DNA of 64,000 nucleotides, taken from NCBI RefSeq assembly GCF_002949795.1, contig NZ_CP026692.1, positions 4,944,545-5,008,544 of the forward strand, written 5' to 3'. Below, piece by piece: positions 42,911 through 51,096 of the stretch. Below the pieces are notes generated by a model. The model ran no database searches. It saw only the letters and a list, made by a program, of their open reading frames with translations, and was not told the origin of the DNA. The position numbers were made by a program, and so were the translations under genes. The DNA comes from Nostoc sp. 'Lobaria pulmonaria (5183) cyanobiont' (GTDB lineage Bacteria; Cyanobacteriota; Cyanobacteriia; Cyanobacteriales; Nostocaceae). How positions within the stretch are numbered: the stretch's first letter is position 1; every line of letters begins with the position of its first letter.

Positions 42911-44077
42911 ATGCAGACACGCAAGCTACTCGACTGGTGGCAAAGATTCACACCAATAGCGCGAATCGGGGCGATCGCGTTATTCCTGCCGCTGCTAGTT
43001 CTCAATGGTTGGGCACTTTCGGTATTTTTCAATTATTTCCATTCTCTCATAGTCATTTTAGTTGGAGCCTCAGTGCTAGCATTTCTGCTCAACTACCCCG
43101 TGAGCTGGATGGAGCATCATGGTGCTAAGAGAGAGCAAGTTGCTATTTTAGTATTTCTCTTGGCTTTATCGATTTTATTGGCGTTGGGTGTGACACTTTT
43201 TCCCCTGGCTCTTACCCAAGCTCAACAACTGGTGGCGCGTTTGCCAGAGTTAATCGACTCTGGACGCTCTCAGTTAATGATATTAAATGGAAAAGCTGAG
43301 ACTTTTGGCTTACCGATTAACCTCGATGCTTTGGTGGTGCAAATCAACGATCGCGTCAAAGGACAATTACAAGCGATCGCCGGACAAGTTTTAAATCTGG
43401 CTGTACTCACAGTTACTAGTCTGCTAGATATTCTCTTAACGATGGTTTTGACTTTTTATCTTTTACAGCACGGGGGTGAACTCTGGGAAAGTTTAGTCGA
43501 ATGGCTACCTAATAAATTTCGCGATCCTTTCTCTAAAACAGTCCGCTTAAGCTTCCAAAATTTCTTCATCACCCAGTTGATTTTATCTACCTGTATGGCT
43601 TCAGCCCTTATTCCTACCTTTTTGTGGCTGAAAGTGCCATTTGGATTGCTATTCGGACTAACTATTGGTCTGATGGCTCTTGTCCCCTTTGGCGGTTCTG
43701 TAGGCATCGCCCTGACTACACTATTGGTAGCATTACAAGATTTTTCAATGGGTGTGAGAGTGTTGATCGCAGCGGTAATTGTACAGCAAATTCTCGAAAA
43801 TTTAATTGCCCCCCGAATTTTAGGCAGTTTTACTGGTTTAAATCCAGTTTGGATTTTAATTTCAGTCTTAACAGGGGCAAGAATTGGCGGACTGTTGGGT
43901 GTAATTGTGGCAGTACCTACAGCTGTTGTGATTAAGACTGCTTTAAGTGCCTTGCGTCCTGGTAGCGGGACAAACGACAGCACCATTGGGGAGATAACTG
44001 CATCCGTTCCAGCAAATGAGTCATCGAAAGCTGACGCCAACAACACTTTGAGCATTTCTGAAGCGACATTGCCCTAA
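42911..44077 (+). CDS. AI-2E family (PerM/YhhQ-like) transporter
   Basis: 388 residues. Eight TM segments in the family arrangement: two near the N-terminus (IGAIALFLPLLVLNGWALSV, FHSLIVILVGASVLAFLLNY), a periplasmic or amphipathic loop, then a C-terminal set with the conserved GLLFGLTIGLMALVPFGGSV and ILENLIAPRILG motifs, ending GLLGVIVAVPTAVVIKTALS. The family exports autoinducer-2 in E. coli (TqsA) but most members have unknown substrates. Start ATG 42911; monocistronic. Confidence 0.92.
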   Translation: MQTRKLLDWWQRFTPIARIGAIALFLPLLVLNGWALSVFFNYFHSLIVILVGASVLAFLLNYPVSWMEHHGAKREQVAILVFLLALSILLALGVTLFPLALTQAQQLVARLPELIDSGRSQLMILNGKAETFGLPINLDALVVQINDRVKGQLQAIAGQVLNLAVLTVTSLLDILLTMVLTFYLLQHGGELWESLVEWLPNKFRDPFSKTVRLSFQNFFITQLILSTCMASALIPTFLWLKVPFGLLFGLTIGLMALVPFGGSVGIALTTLLVALQDFSMGVRVLIAAVIVQQILENLIAPRILGSFTGLNPVWILISVLTGARIGGLLGVIVAVPTAVVIKTALSALRPGSGTNDSTIGEITASVPANESSKADANNTLSISEATLP

Positions 44078-44112
44078 TAGTTGTCTTTGCTCTCGATATA
44101 CATAGGATTCAC

Positions 44113-44363
44113 ATGAGTACAATCACTACCAAAGACGGTACGCAGATATACTACAAGGACTGGGGAACAGGATCGACAGTTATTCTCTCGCACGGCTGGC
44201 CGCTTAATGCTGATAGCTGGGAAATCCAAGCGCTGTTCCTGGCATCGCAGGGCGATCGCGTCATCACCCACGATAGCTGTGGGCATGGCAGATCGAGTCA
44301 GCCCTGGAACACCAATACGCAGACAGGCTCAATGCCGACCTGCTGTCGTTCCTCAAGGGTTGA
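44113..44363 (+). pseudogene. Alpha/beta hydrolase with a large internal deletion
   Basis: ATG 44113 gives MSTITTKDGTQIYYKDWGTG, then HGWPLNADSWE and GHGRSSQPWN, the N-terminal third of a chloroperoxidase-like hydrolase (oxyanion HGW; the nucleophile region is absent). In the other frame EHQYADRLNADLLSFLKG with TGA at 44361-44363 is the C-terminus of the same family. About 190 residues, including the catalytic triad, are missing and the join is out of frame. Dead gene. Confidence 0.78.
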
Positions 44364-44476
44364 CACCGAGCCACTGATTTAAAACATCAATGTTGAAGAC
44401 CCAAACGGGTGCGTTCTCGTTTTTTCGCAACCCGTTTCGGACAACTCTTTCAAACTCAACAACTACAGCACTCATA

Positions 44477-44641
44477 ATCATAAAAAAACTAGCAAGAAAA
44501 ATTGCCGTTTTTACGGGTGCATCCAAAAGAATCGATGCCTCTATTGCCAAACATCTTGCAGTCGAAGGTGCAATCGCAGTACAGGCAAATGTTGCAAAAA
44601 AGGCAGAGATCGAACATCTTTTGGAATTATTTTTTACATAA
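44477..44641 (+). pseudogene. Short-chain dehydrogenase with an internal deletion
   Basis: The frame reads KKLARKIAVFTGASKRIDAS, then IAKHLAVEGAIAVQANVAKK. This is the N-terminal beta-alpha-beta of a classical SDR (usual TGASKGIG is TGASKRID here), but the segment between AKHLAVEGA and IAVQANVAKK (normally about 30 residues) is missing. The frame ends 12 codons later. The adjacent hydrolase remnant shows the same kind of loss, so the region has suffered deletions. Confidence 0.65.
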
Positions 44642-44889
44642 ATCTAAATTTAAGGTCATAAAAAATTTATTAATCAGCATATTTGGCAAGAATACACCTG
44701 GTTGGGCATTGATGATGTAGGTAGATGTAGAGCCGATTTCTTCGTTAAAGATGACTTTTTTTAGCACTGACATAATTCACGCCTTAAGAGTACAGCCTGA
44801 AATGGACTCTGCAAGAATTGCTATTTGCTGAGTAAATTGGGATATAGATGCAGAAAATTTTTCTGTGTAAACTTGACCAGCAAATGGTA

Positions 44890-45378
44890 ATGAAAAACTA
44901 TTATCAAGATTTTTTAATTCGTGATTGGGTGGAAAGCGATCGCACAAGAGCCGCTGAAGTCATCAGTTATGTATTATCAGAATACGGCCTGGGTTGGGAA
45001 CCAAAGGGGGCTGACCAAGATGTGCTGCGCGTAGAAGAATGTTATTTAGCTACTGGGGGAGAGTTTTGGGTAATTGAACACCAAAGTCAGTTAGTAGGTA
45101 CTGGAGCATACTACCCCATACACCGAGGCGAAAAAGCTGTAGAAATCCGCAAAATGTATCTTTTACCCAGCATCAGGGGTTTGGGATTAGGGAAATATTT
45201 GTTACAACAGCTAGAAGCAGCGATCGCAAAGCGTGATTTTCAACAAATTTGGATTGAAACCGCCAGCGTTTTGGTGGAAGCAGTCAAGCTGTATGAAAGC
45301 AATGGCTACACTCCAGCAACGGGAGTAGAAACAACAAGGTGCGATCGCGTGTATGTTAAGTCATTGGTCAAAGACTAA
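44890..45378 (+). CDS. GNAT family N-acetyltransferase
   Basis: 162 residues from ATG 44890 (MKNYYQDFLIRDWVESD); an upstream in-frame ATG at 44848 would add 14 residues. The acetyl-CoA motif is complete: VEIRKMYLLPSIRGLGLGKY contains the R/Q-G-x-G-x-G-like loop (R-G-L-G-L-G-K), followed by LLQQLEAAIAKR and the C-terminal LYESNGYTPATG. Substrate not predictable. The gene is followed by a run of TAATGAC heptamers (45379-45408). Confidence 0.85.
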   Translation: MKNYYQDFLIRDWVESDRTRAAEVISYVLSEYGLGWEPKGADQDVLRVEECYLATGGEFWVIEHQSQLVGTGAYYPIHRGEKAVEIRKMYLLPSIRGLGLGKYLLQQLEAAIAKRDFQQIWIETASVLVEAVKLYESNGYTPATGVETTRCDRVYVKSLVKD

Positions 45379-45418
45379 TGACTAATGACTAATGACTAAT
45401 GACAAAGGACGATTCTAA

Positions 45419-46096
45419 ATGCACGCTTGGATTAAAAATCTCACAGGCTTACTCAATCTTTTTCTCCAATCCCATTGCCCTCTATGTCAACGCGCAACTT
45501 CCCAAGAATTCTGTCAGAACTGCACCAGACAACTGCAAAAATGTCAACGTAAAGACCCGATTTCTCTATGGCAAGAACCTATACCTGTGTTTGGCTGGGG
45601 GGAATATGGTGGCCCAGTGAAACGAGCGATCGCAGCGATGAAATACGAAAATCAACCCCAAATCGCTCGTCCTTTGGGTCAATGGTTAGGAGAAGCATGG
45701 TTGTTAAATTCACCAAGGCGAGATAGCCAGCCTGTAGTAGTTCCTATCCCACTCCACGCTAGCAAACAAAAACAACGTAAATACAATCAAGCAGCACTGA
45801 TAGCACAAAGCTTCTGCGAAATTACTGGATTAAAATTGAAACTAAACGGTTTAGCAAGAGTGCGAGAAACTGAAGCGCAGTTTGGTTTGTCGGTATCTAA
45901 ACGAGAAAAAAACTTGGACAAAGCTTTTGCTATTGGGCAAGAATTTCGCCATCGTCCTCCAAATGTCCCAGTGCTGTTAGTGGACGACATTTATACTACT
46001 GGTGCTACTGCCAGGTCTGCTGTGCAAACACTTCGTCAGTATGGAATTGTGGTCTTAGGATTAGTAGCTGTAGCCACTGCCGTCAAAGACGGATAA
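45419..46096 (+). CDS. comF: ComF-family phosphoribosyltransferase-like protein
   Basis: 225 residues. N-terminal zinc finger C20-x2-C23 and C32-x2-C35, then YENQPQIARPLGQWLGEAWL and VVPIPLHASKQKQRKYNQAA. The PRPP-binding motif is VPVLLVDDIYTTGATARSAV near the C-terminus, followed by VLGLVAVATA. ComF proteins help single-strand DNA uptake during natural transformation, a capacity known in many cyanobacteria. Preceded by heptamer repeats; spacing suggests its own promoter. Confidence 0.93.
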   Translation: MHAWIKNLTGLLNLFLQSHCPLCQRATSQEFCQNCTRQLQKCQRKDPISLWQEPIPVFGWGEYGGPVKRAIAAMKYENQPQIARPLGQWLGEAWLLNSPRRDSQPVVVPIPLHASKQKQRKYNQAALIAQSFCEITGLKLKLNGLARVRETEAQFGLSVSKREKNLDKAFAIGQEFRHRPPNVPVLLVDDIYTTGATARSAVQTLRQYGIVVLGLVAVATAVKDG

Positions 46097-46172
46097 ATTA
46101 AGAAGTAATGGGCAAGCTTTCACAGATAAGTGCATAAATTGGCCAAATTACCCTATTTTTGGAGAAAATTGC

Positions 46173-46637
46173 TTGAAATGTATGAATAAAGTTTTTGCGG
46201 CAGGTTTAAAACAACTCATCATCATTCCTGCCACATTGCTGGCAATAGGCATTAGTATCAGTGCAGCTTTTGCTCAAAATAAATTGTATAGTCCAATTCC
46301 TTTATCTAACAGTACTGAAATTGACGATCGCCTCTCAGACAAAGATATTCCTACAGGTCAAGGTGGGTTTGCCCGTGATTACACTGTGAAGTTGCAGAAG
46401 GGCGATAATTTAGCAGTTGACCTGTCATCGGAAAACTTTGACAGTATCATCACACTGCTGGCACCTGATGGTTCGACTCTGGCAGAAAATGATGATGGCC
46501 CTGATGGTAGTAGCAATTCCTTACTATTTACTCGCATCGTAGAGACAGGGAATTATGTGATTCGTGTCCGGTCTTTTGGGGAAACTGGGGTTGGGGCTTT
46601 TAAACTCAAAGTGACAAAGTTGCAACCGATTAAATGA
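46173..46637 (+). CDS. Exported PPC-domain protein
   Basis: 154 residues (or 151 from the ATG at 46182). Signal peptide (LIIIPATLLAIGISISAAFA, cleavage after AFA). The rest is one bacterial pre-peptidase C-terminal (PPC) domain: RDYTVKLQKGDNLAVDLSSE, then FDSIITLLAPDGSTLAENDD, LLFTRIVETGNYVIRVRSFG and GAFKLKV. PPC domains bind polysaccharide or calcium in secreted enzymes; alone like this the function is unknown. Followed by about 160 bp of repeats. Confidence 0.82.
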   Translation: MKCMNKVFAAGLKQLIIIPATLLAIGISISAAFAQNKLYSPIPLSNSTEIDDRLSDKDIPTGQGGFARDYTVKLQKGDNLAVDLSSENFDSIITLLAPDGSTLAENDDGPDGSSNSLLFTRIVETGNYVIRVRSFGETGVGAFKLKVTKLQPIK

Positions 46638-46639
46638 AG

Positions 46640-46810
46640 TAGTCATTAGTCATTGGTCATTAGTCATTGGGCATGGGGCATGGGGCATTGGGCATGGAGA
46701 AGAGACAAAGGAGACAAGGAAGAAGGGGGAGACAAAGGAGAGAGTTTCAATAATTCCTCCTTGTCTCCCCTGCCCCTGCTCCCCTGCTTCTCCCTTCCCC
46801 ACTCCCCATT
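46640..46810. repeat. Cluster of short tandem repeats
   Basis: Heptamer and related runs: AGTCATTAGTCATTGGTCATT, then GGGCATGGGGCATTGGGCAT, then AAGGAGACAAGGAAG, and CTCCCCTGCTCCCC-type sequence. It lies between the convergent PPC and cobS genes. Typical of Nostoc intergenic sequence; no gene. Confidence 0.6.
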
Positions 46811-46819
46811 CCCCATTTC

Positions 46820-47593
46820 TTAAAAAACGGTCAATACACAGAGAAATAAGGCTTCAGTCCACTCAACAACTGCGCCGTAAGTATCTCCAGTGTGTCCACC
46901 TAATTTGTGGTTGAACCATGCACCAGTTAAAGCGGCGATCGCACTTCCAACAACTATCATTGTCAGTGCGAGAAATAGCTGCTGTTTATCTATTAGCCAA
47001 AGTAAACCACTCAAACTAAACAACAACAACAATCCCGGTAACAAATCTTTGTAAGAACGAATGGCTTGTTTGTGAAATGCGCCTTTACCAGTTGCTTTCA
47101 GATAAGGATATCGGGCGATCGCTAATTGTTGTCCCCAACGTCCCCAGCCACAAGCAGCCATCAGCAATAACCCACGGTTTTCTGGCATATCCGCTAAAGC
47201 TGTTATTTTCAGTATCACCAAGGCGATCGCAGCCATTGCTCCAAAAGCACCTGTGGCACTATCTGCCATCACCTCCAATCGGCGATCTGGATCGCCTACT
47301 GCCAAACCATCGGCAGTATCCATTGCCCCATCTAAGTGTAATCCTCCAGTTATGGCAATCCAAACACTTACTACCAAAGCACTACGAGTTAGCACGGGCA
47401 TACCAATATAATTCATTCCCGTATCCAATAACCCTAAAATTACCCCAATTATCAACCCGACAAGCGAAGCAAGACGTGCCACTCCCCGAAAATCCAATCC
47501 GTTTAAATACGGTAGTGGAATAATAGTGTAAAATATAATACTAGCTGCCAGCTTTAACAGCAGCTTTTTCCACCACTGTTGCTGTTTCGTCAT
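46820..47593 (-). CDS. cobS: Adenosylcobinamide-GDP ribazoletransferase
   Basis: 257 residues, family length. Final enzyme of cobalamin synthesis, joining adenosylcobinamide-GDP and alpha-ribazole in the membrane. Family marks: SIIFYTIIPLP at the N-terminus, HLDGAMDTADGLAVGDPDRR (the acidic D-x-x-D-A-[DA] motif), MADSATGAFG, GWGRWG, and the C-terminal HKLGGHTGDTYGAVVEWTEA. Multiple TM segments. No other cob gene is nearby and I saw no B12 riboswitch-like sequence upstream (47594-47967). Confidence 0.95.
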   Translation of the reverse strand: MTKQQQWWKKLLLKLAASIIFYTIIPLPYLNGLDFRGVARLASLVGLIIGVILGLLDTGMNYIGMPVLTRSALVVSVWIAITGGLHLDGAMDTADGLAVGDPDRRLEVMADSATGAFGAMAAIALVILKITALADMPENRGLLLMAACGWGRWGQQLAIARYPYLKATGKGAFHKQAIRSYKDLLPGLLLLFSLSGLLWLIDKQQLFLALTMIVVGSAIAALTGAWFNHKLGGHTGDTYGAVVEWTEALFLCVLTVF

Positions 47594-47967
47594 CTGAATT
47601 ACATTAATTTTTGGTAAATTGCTGGATAATTGTCTTTATTTCGGTACAACCAACATCAGTAGACTTTAAAACTTTAGATAAGATTTACTTCTATTAAACA
47701 TTCTCGTTGAAAATTTTGTTATGCTGGTCTAAGTGGCGATTAAATAGTTGGAGTAATTCTTTATACATAAATAAGTATTTAGGAAATTAAAATTCCATCA
47801 GGGAGTAAAATTTGTGTTTTGTATTCGTCAATTAAAAACTTACTCCAAATTATTAGACGATTGCCCCATAAAATTGATATTTTTTTAAATGTAGGGAGTA
47901 AACAAGCTATTCAATTATGACAGTTTAGCTATGTTGTTGCTCTCCTTAGCTCAATCGCAATTTTCCT
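47594..47967. other. AT-rich intergenic region
   Basis: 374 bp between divergent genes. Nothing beyond AT-rich promoter-like sequence is visible. I looked for a cobalamin riboswitch B12-box on the minus strand and did not find one. Confidence 0.4.
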
Positions 47968-48420
47968 ATGAGTCACCATCTACCCGACACCAGGATACCA
48001 GCTCCGTGCATTATTAACACGGGCATCATTGTGAATAAGCTCGACATCCGGCGATTGCTGGCAGATTTAGGTCGAGTCCACTACATCTACACCCAAGAAG
48101 ATAAGATCCTGAGCGAGGGTGAAGGGGATGTGATGGAAGTTTTTGCCAATCCGCAAAGGTCTACCTTAGTGGCTAACCGCGCGCTATATCTGAATGTTTG
48201 TAGTTTTGATTACTTGGAACTAAAACAGTCGTCGCAACAAGAAACCTACTTCGATTTGATGCAAGAAGGAGTGTGTCTGCGGTTAATTCCCCGATCAACC
48301 CCTTTACAAGAGCGACGAGAGCGAAGCTTCAATGTCAGCGCCATAGAAGCGATGATGGAACAAGTACTCTCAGCTAGGTGGGATGCAGAAATTGACGATG
48401 ACTGTTCTGATTCTTTCTAA
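47968..48420 (+). CDS. Conserved cyanobacterial protein of unknown function
   Basis: 150 residues. Starts MSHHLPDTRIPAPCIINTGI; body VNKLDIRRLLADLGRVHYIY, GDVMEVFANPQRSTLVANRA and NVCSFDYLELKQ; ends with an acidic tail (DAEIDDDCSDSF). It has no TM segment or known motif and is probably cytoplasmic. The composition and length look like a genuine cyanobacterial protein, and the next gene on the strand is tgt, 350 bp downstream with a MITE between. Confidence 0.7.
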   Translation: MSHHLPDTRIPAPCIINTGIIVNKLDIRRLLADLGRVHYIYTQEDKILSEGEGDVMEVFANPQRSTLVANRALYLNVCSFDYLELKQSSQQETYFDLMQEGVCLRLIPRSTPLQERRERSFNVSAIEAMMEQVLSARWDAEIDDDCSDSF

Positions 48421-48578
48421 ATAACAATTATTTAGAGTATATACTCGTAAAGTTGGTAACTAGGTTAGTAATGAATGCTTAAGTGTTCACTAAAACTCAA
48501 TTACCAATTATTGATGTTTGTCCATAATTTAGCCAAATAATATTAATTTGGCCCTAATACCATTTGGTTTTATGGCTG

Positions 48579-48697
48579 CTAGTACCGCAAGGCGGAAGTC
48601 AAAAGTCAAAAGTCAAAAATCAAAAGTTAAAAAGCTTTCATTTTGGGCTTTCTGGCTGTAATGAAATGGTAGGTTTATTTTTGCCGCGTTGTACTAG
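48579..48697. mobile_element. MITE copy 4 (CTAG-target family)
   Basis: Starts CTAGTACCGCAAGGCGGAAG and ends TTGCCGCGTTGTACTAG, i.e. CTAG at both ends with imperfect terminal repeats. The interior carries a GTCAAAA heptamer run. 119 bp, noncoding. It lies between the 150-residue gene and tgt; it interrupts no recognisable frame. Confidence 0.75.
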
Positions 48698-48771
48698 TAT
48701 ATGGATTTCTGAAACTCTTTACCGATTAGTGTTTCACAATCCAAAATCTAAAATCTAAAATTCCAAATGGC

Positions 48772-49920
48772 ATGAGTGCGAATTTTTCTTTTCAATGTCT
48801 TGCTTGCTGTAGTCAGACAAAAGCTAGAGCAGGAGTGTTTTTCACCCCTCACGGTCTTGTAGAAACCCCCAGATTTATGCCAGTGGGAACGCTGGCAAAT
48901 GTCAAAACTATCACCCCATCTCAGCTACGAGATACTGGGGCACAAATGATATTATCTAATACTTATCATCTTCACCTACAACCAGGGGAAGCGATCGTGG
49001 CTGGAGGTGGTGGATTGCATAAATTTATGGGTTGGAACGGCCCAATGCTCACAGATTCGGGTGGGTTTCAGGTCTTTAGCTTAAGCGAGATGCGAAAAAT
49101 TACTGAAGAAGGCGTAACTTTTCGTTCGCCCCATGATGGACAAATTATTAACTTAACACCAGAGCGTTCCATTGAGATTCAAAATACTTTGGGGGCAGAT
49201 GTGATTATGGCCTTTGATGAGTGTCCGCCTTACCCAGCGACTCGCCAAGAGGTAGAAACTGCAACTGAGCGCACTTACCGCTGGTTAGAACGCTGCATAA
49301 CAGCTCATCAACGCAGCGATCAGGCGTTGTTTGGGATTGTGCAAGGGGGCGTGTATTTGGATTTGCGTTGCCGTGCGGCGGAAGCTTTGGCTAAGTTGGA
49401 TTTGCCCGGATATGCCATTGGTGGCGTGAGTGTGGGAGAACCGCCAGAATTGATGGCTGAGATTGTCAAAGTGACAGCACCGCTTCTACCCCCCGATAAG
49501 CCGCGTTACTTGATGGGTGTGGGTACTTATCGGGAAATGGCGATCGCGATCGCATCTGGTGTAGATTTATTTGATTGTGTCATTCCCACTCGCTGGGCAA
49601 GACATGGTACAGCGATAGTCCAAGGCGGACGCTGGAATTTAAAAAATGCTAAGTTTCGTGAAGATTTTACGCCATTAGATGAAACTTGTCCGTGCTACAG
49701 TTGTCAAAATTTTAGCCGTGCTTATATATCTCATTTGGTGCGATCGCAGGAAATTTTGGCTTATACCTTGTTGAGCATTCACAACATTACTGAACTAATT
49801 CGCTTTACGCAAAAAATTAGAGAAGCAATATTGAGCGATCGCTTTGTTGCAGAATTTGGTCACTGGCTCAATTCATCTGAATCAGCACCAGATAAGGGTG
49901 AAATTATAAATGACTATTAA
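48772..49920 (+). CDS. tgt: tRNA-guanine(34) transglycosylase
   Basis: 382 residues. Exchanges guanine-34 in Asp/Asn/His/Tyr tRNAs for preQ1 in queuosine synthesis. Motifs: GTLANVKTITPSQLRDTGAQ, active-site DSGGFQVFSL, FDECPPYPATR, GIVQGGVYLDLR, YAIGGVSVGEP, the second active Asp in GVDLFDCVIPTR, and the zinc site C-x-C-x2-C plus H (CPCYSCQNFSRAYISHL). The start ATG at 48772 leads into a 10-residue family-typical extension. Monocistronic, followed 80 bp later by psbK. Confidence 0.97.
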   Translation: MSANFSFQCLACCSQTKARAGVFFTPHGLVETPRFMPVGTLANVKTITPSQLRDTGAQMILSNTYHLHLQPGEAIVAGGGGLHKFMGWNGPMLTDSGGFQVFSLSEMRKITEEGVTFRSPHDGQIINLTPERSIEIQNTLGADVIMAFDECPPYPATRQEVETATERTYRWLERCITAHQRSDQALFGIVQGGVYLDLRCRAAEALAKLDLPGYAIGGVSVGEPPELMAEIVKVTAPLLPPDKPRYLMGVGTYREMAIAIASGVDLFDCVIPTRWARHGTAIVQGGRWNLKNAKFREDFTPLDETCPCYSCQNFSRAYISHLVRSQEILAYTLLSIHNITELIRFTQKIREAILSDRFVAEFGHWLNSSESAPDKGEIINDY

Positions 49921-49998
49921 GCAATGATCGAGACTCAAACCATGTTAAGATACTTCTCAATTATGAAAGCTATGTTGGATAGGTGGATTTAAACAAAC

Positions 49999-50136
49999 AT
50001 GGAAGCAGCACTTTTATTAGCAAAATTGCCAGAAGCTTACCAAATCTTCGATCCTTTGGTAGACGTTCTCCCAGTTATCCCGGTATTCTTCTTGTTACTT
50101 GCTTTCGTTTGGCAAGCGGCTGTGGGATTTAGATAA
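49999..50136 (+). CDS. psbK: Photosystem II protein PsbK
   Basis: 45 residues: [20 protein letters not shown], then [20 protein letters not shown] and AVGFR. The precursor's first 8 residues are removed; the mature protein has one TM helix and sits at the edge of photosystem II next to CP43. The sequence KLPEAY-x-x-[FL]-[DS]-P-[LI]-V-D-V-x-P-[VI]-I-P and terminal W-Q-A-A-V-G-F-R are diagnostic. A strong terminator follows (50158-50189), so it is monocistronic. Confidence 0.98.
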
Positions 50137-50157
50137 TTTAATCTATTGTTCAATTTA

Positions 50158-50189
50158 TAGGACAGGTAGAGTACCTGTCCTATTTTTTT
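50158..50189 (+). terminator. Intrinsic terminator of psbK
   Basis: AGGACAGGTA (50159-50168) pairs with TACCTGTCCT (50172-50181) around a GAG loop, followed by seven Ts at 50183-50189. A textbook rho-independent terminator 22 bp after the psbK stop. Confidence 0.92.
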
Positions 50190-50322
50190 GTAGCGTCGTG
50201 TTTGAGCGAATTAATATTTATTAATATTTTGCAATGAATTATTATAATAAATAAGATGTTAATCAAGCTATGTCAATATGAAGCCTTGAAAGCCAAGCTT
50301 ATAGTTAAGGAGGAATTTAGTT

Positions 50323-50619
50323 GTGGGTAATATCAAATTCGTTAAAGAAAATAAAGAAATAGTGGCAGCAGATGGTGCTAATCTCCGGCTCAAGGCGATA
50401 CAAAATAGTATTGACATATATACATTGATTGGCAAGATGACCAATTGTGGTGGTAATGGTCAGTGTGGTACTTGTGTTGTGGAGATAGTCGAAGGACTAG
50501 AAAATCTTTCCCCCCGCACAGACGTAGAAAACCGGAAATTCAAGAAAAAGCCAGAAAATTACCGCCTTGCCTGTCAAACTTTAGTGAATGGCTCAGTCAG
50601 CGTAGTCACGAAGCCTTAA
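50323..50619 (+). CDS. 2Fe-2S ferredoxin-like protein
   Basis: 98 residues, GTG start with a strong AAGGAGG about 9 nt upstream. Cysteines at 42, 48, 51 and 84 (NCGGNGQCGTC and RLACQT) give the C-x5-C-x2-C-x32-C arrangement of adrenodoxin/chloroplast-type ferredoxins, but with a longer first spacing than photosynthetic PetF (C-x4-C-x2-C). This group in cyanobacteria is a small ferredoxin of unsettled function located near psbK/psbM. It is intact. It lacks the acidic surface typical of PetF. Confidence 0.85.
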   Translation: MGNIKFVKENKEIVAADGANLRLKAIQNSIDIYTLIGKMTNCGGNGQCGTCVVEIVEGLENLSPRTDVENRKFKKKPENYRLACQTLVNGSVSVVTKP

Positions 50620-50803
50620 GTTCTAAAATCTGTCATGTATCCAGTCAGTAGTCAAAATACTTACCAAAATTGAGTTTCCTCTCTACGAAACGCTATGCGG
50701 ATATATTGAATTTTGAATTTTGAATTTTGAATTGGTATAACTCTGTCATCGTTGATGCTATCCTAATGTTGTTGACTGGAAATTTAAGAGAGGCTTTCTT
50801 GCC

Positions 50804-50920
50804 ATGCAAGTTAATGACCTGGGGTTCATAGCGAGCATTTTGTTCGTACTAGTCCCCGCTGTGTTTTTACTAATTCTTTACATCCAAACTGCTAGCCGCG
50901 AAGGTGGAAAAGATAATTAA
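50804..50920 (+). CDS. psbM: Photosystem II protein PsbM
   Basis: 38 residues: MQVNDLGFIASILFVLVPAV, then FLLILYIQTASREGGKDN. One TM helix; PsbM lies at the dimer interface of photosystem II. The start MQVN-x-L-G-F-I-A and the end L-Y-I-Q-T-x-S-R are family signatures. Too short for most gene callers. A terminator follows at 50942. It is probably monocistronic. Confidence 0.98.
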   Translation: MQVNDLGFIASILFVLVPAVFLLILYIQTASREGGKDN

Positions 50921-50941
50921 GAGTTTGTGTATAAAAGAAAT

Positions 50942-50971
50942 AACCCCTGCACCAATAGTGTGGGGGTTTTT
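50942..50971 (+). terminator. Intrinsic terminator of psbM
   Basis: AACCCCTGCAC (50942-50952) pairs with GTGTGGGGGTT (50958-50968), leaving a CAATA loop and a small internal mismatch, and is followed by TTT-A-TTTAT. It begins 22 bp after the psbM stop. Confidence 0.85.
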
Positions 50972-51096
50972 ATTTATCAACTATCAATTTAGTGCTGTTA
51001 GCATAGCCTGTGCTGGTTGCTAAATAGTAAAGACAAGACAAATCTTACTTCTTTACTATTTTATTACAACAATTATTATACTCAGCACTGTTTACT

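Noticed and set aside
43456..44055. Minus-strand open frame of 199 codons
   Set aside because: Antisense shadow of the AI-2E family gene; composition typical of a mirrored membrane protein.
44627..44773. Minus-strand open frame of 48 codons (MSVLKKVIFNEEIGSTSTYI)
   Set aside because: No recognisable family or ribosome site; could be a scrap, but not supportable as a gene.
47594..47967. Possible cobalamin riboswitch upstream of cobS
   Set aside because: No B12-box-like sequence or matching structure was found on the minus strand.
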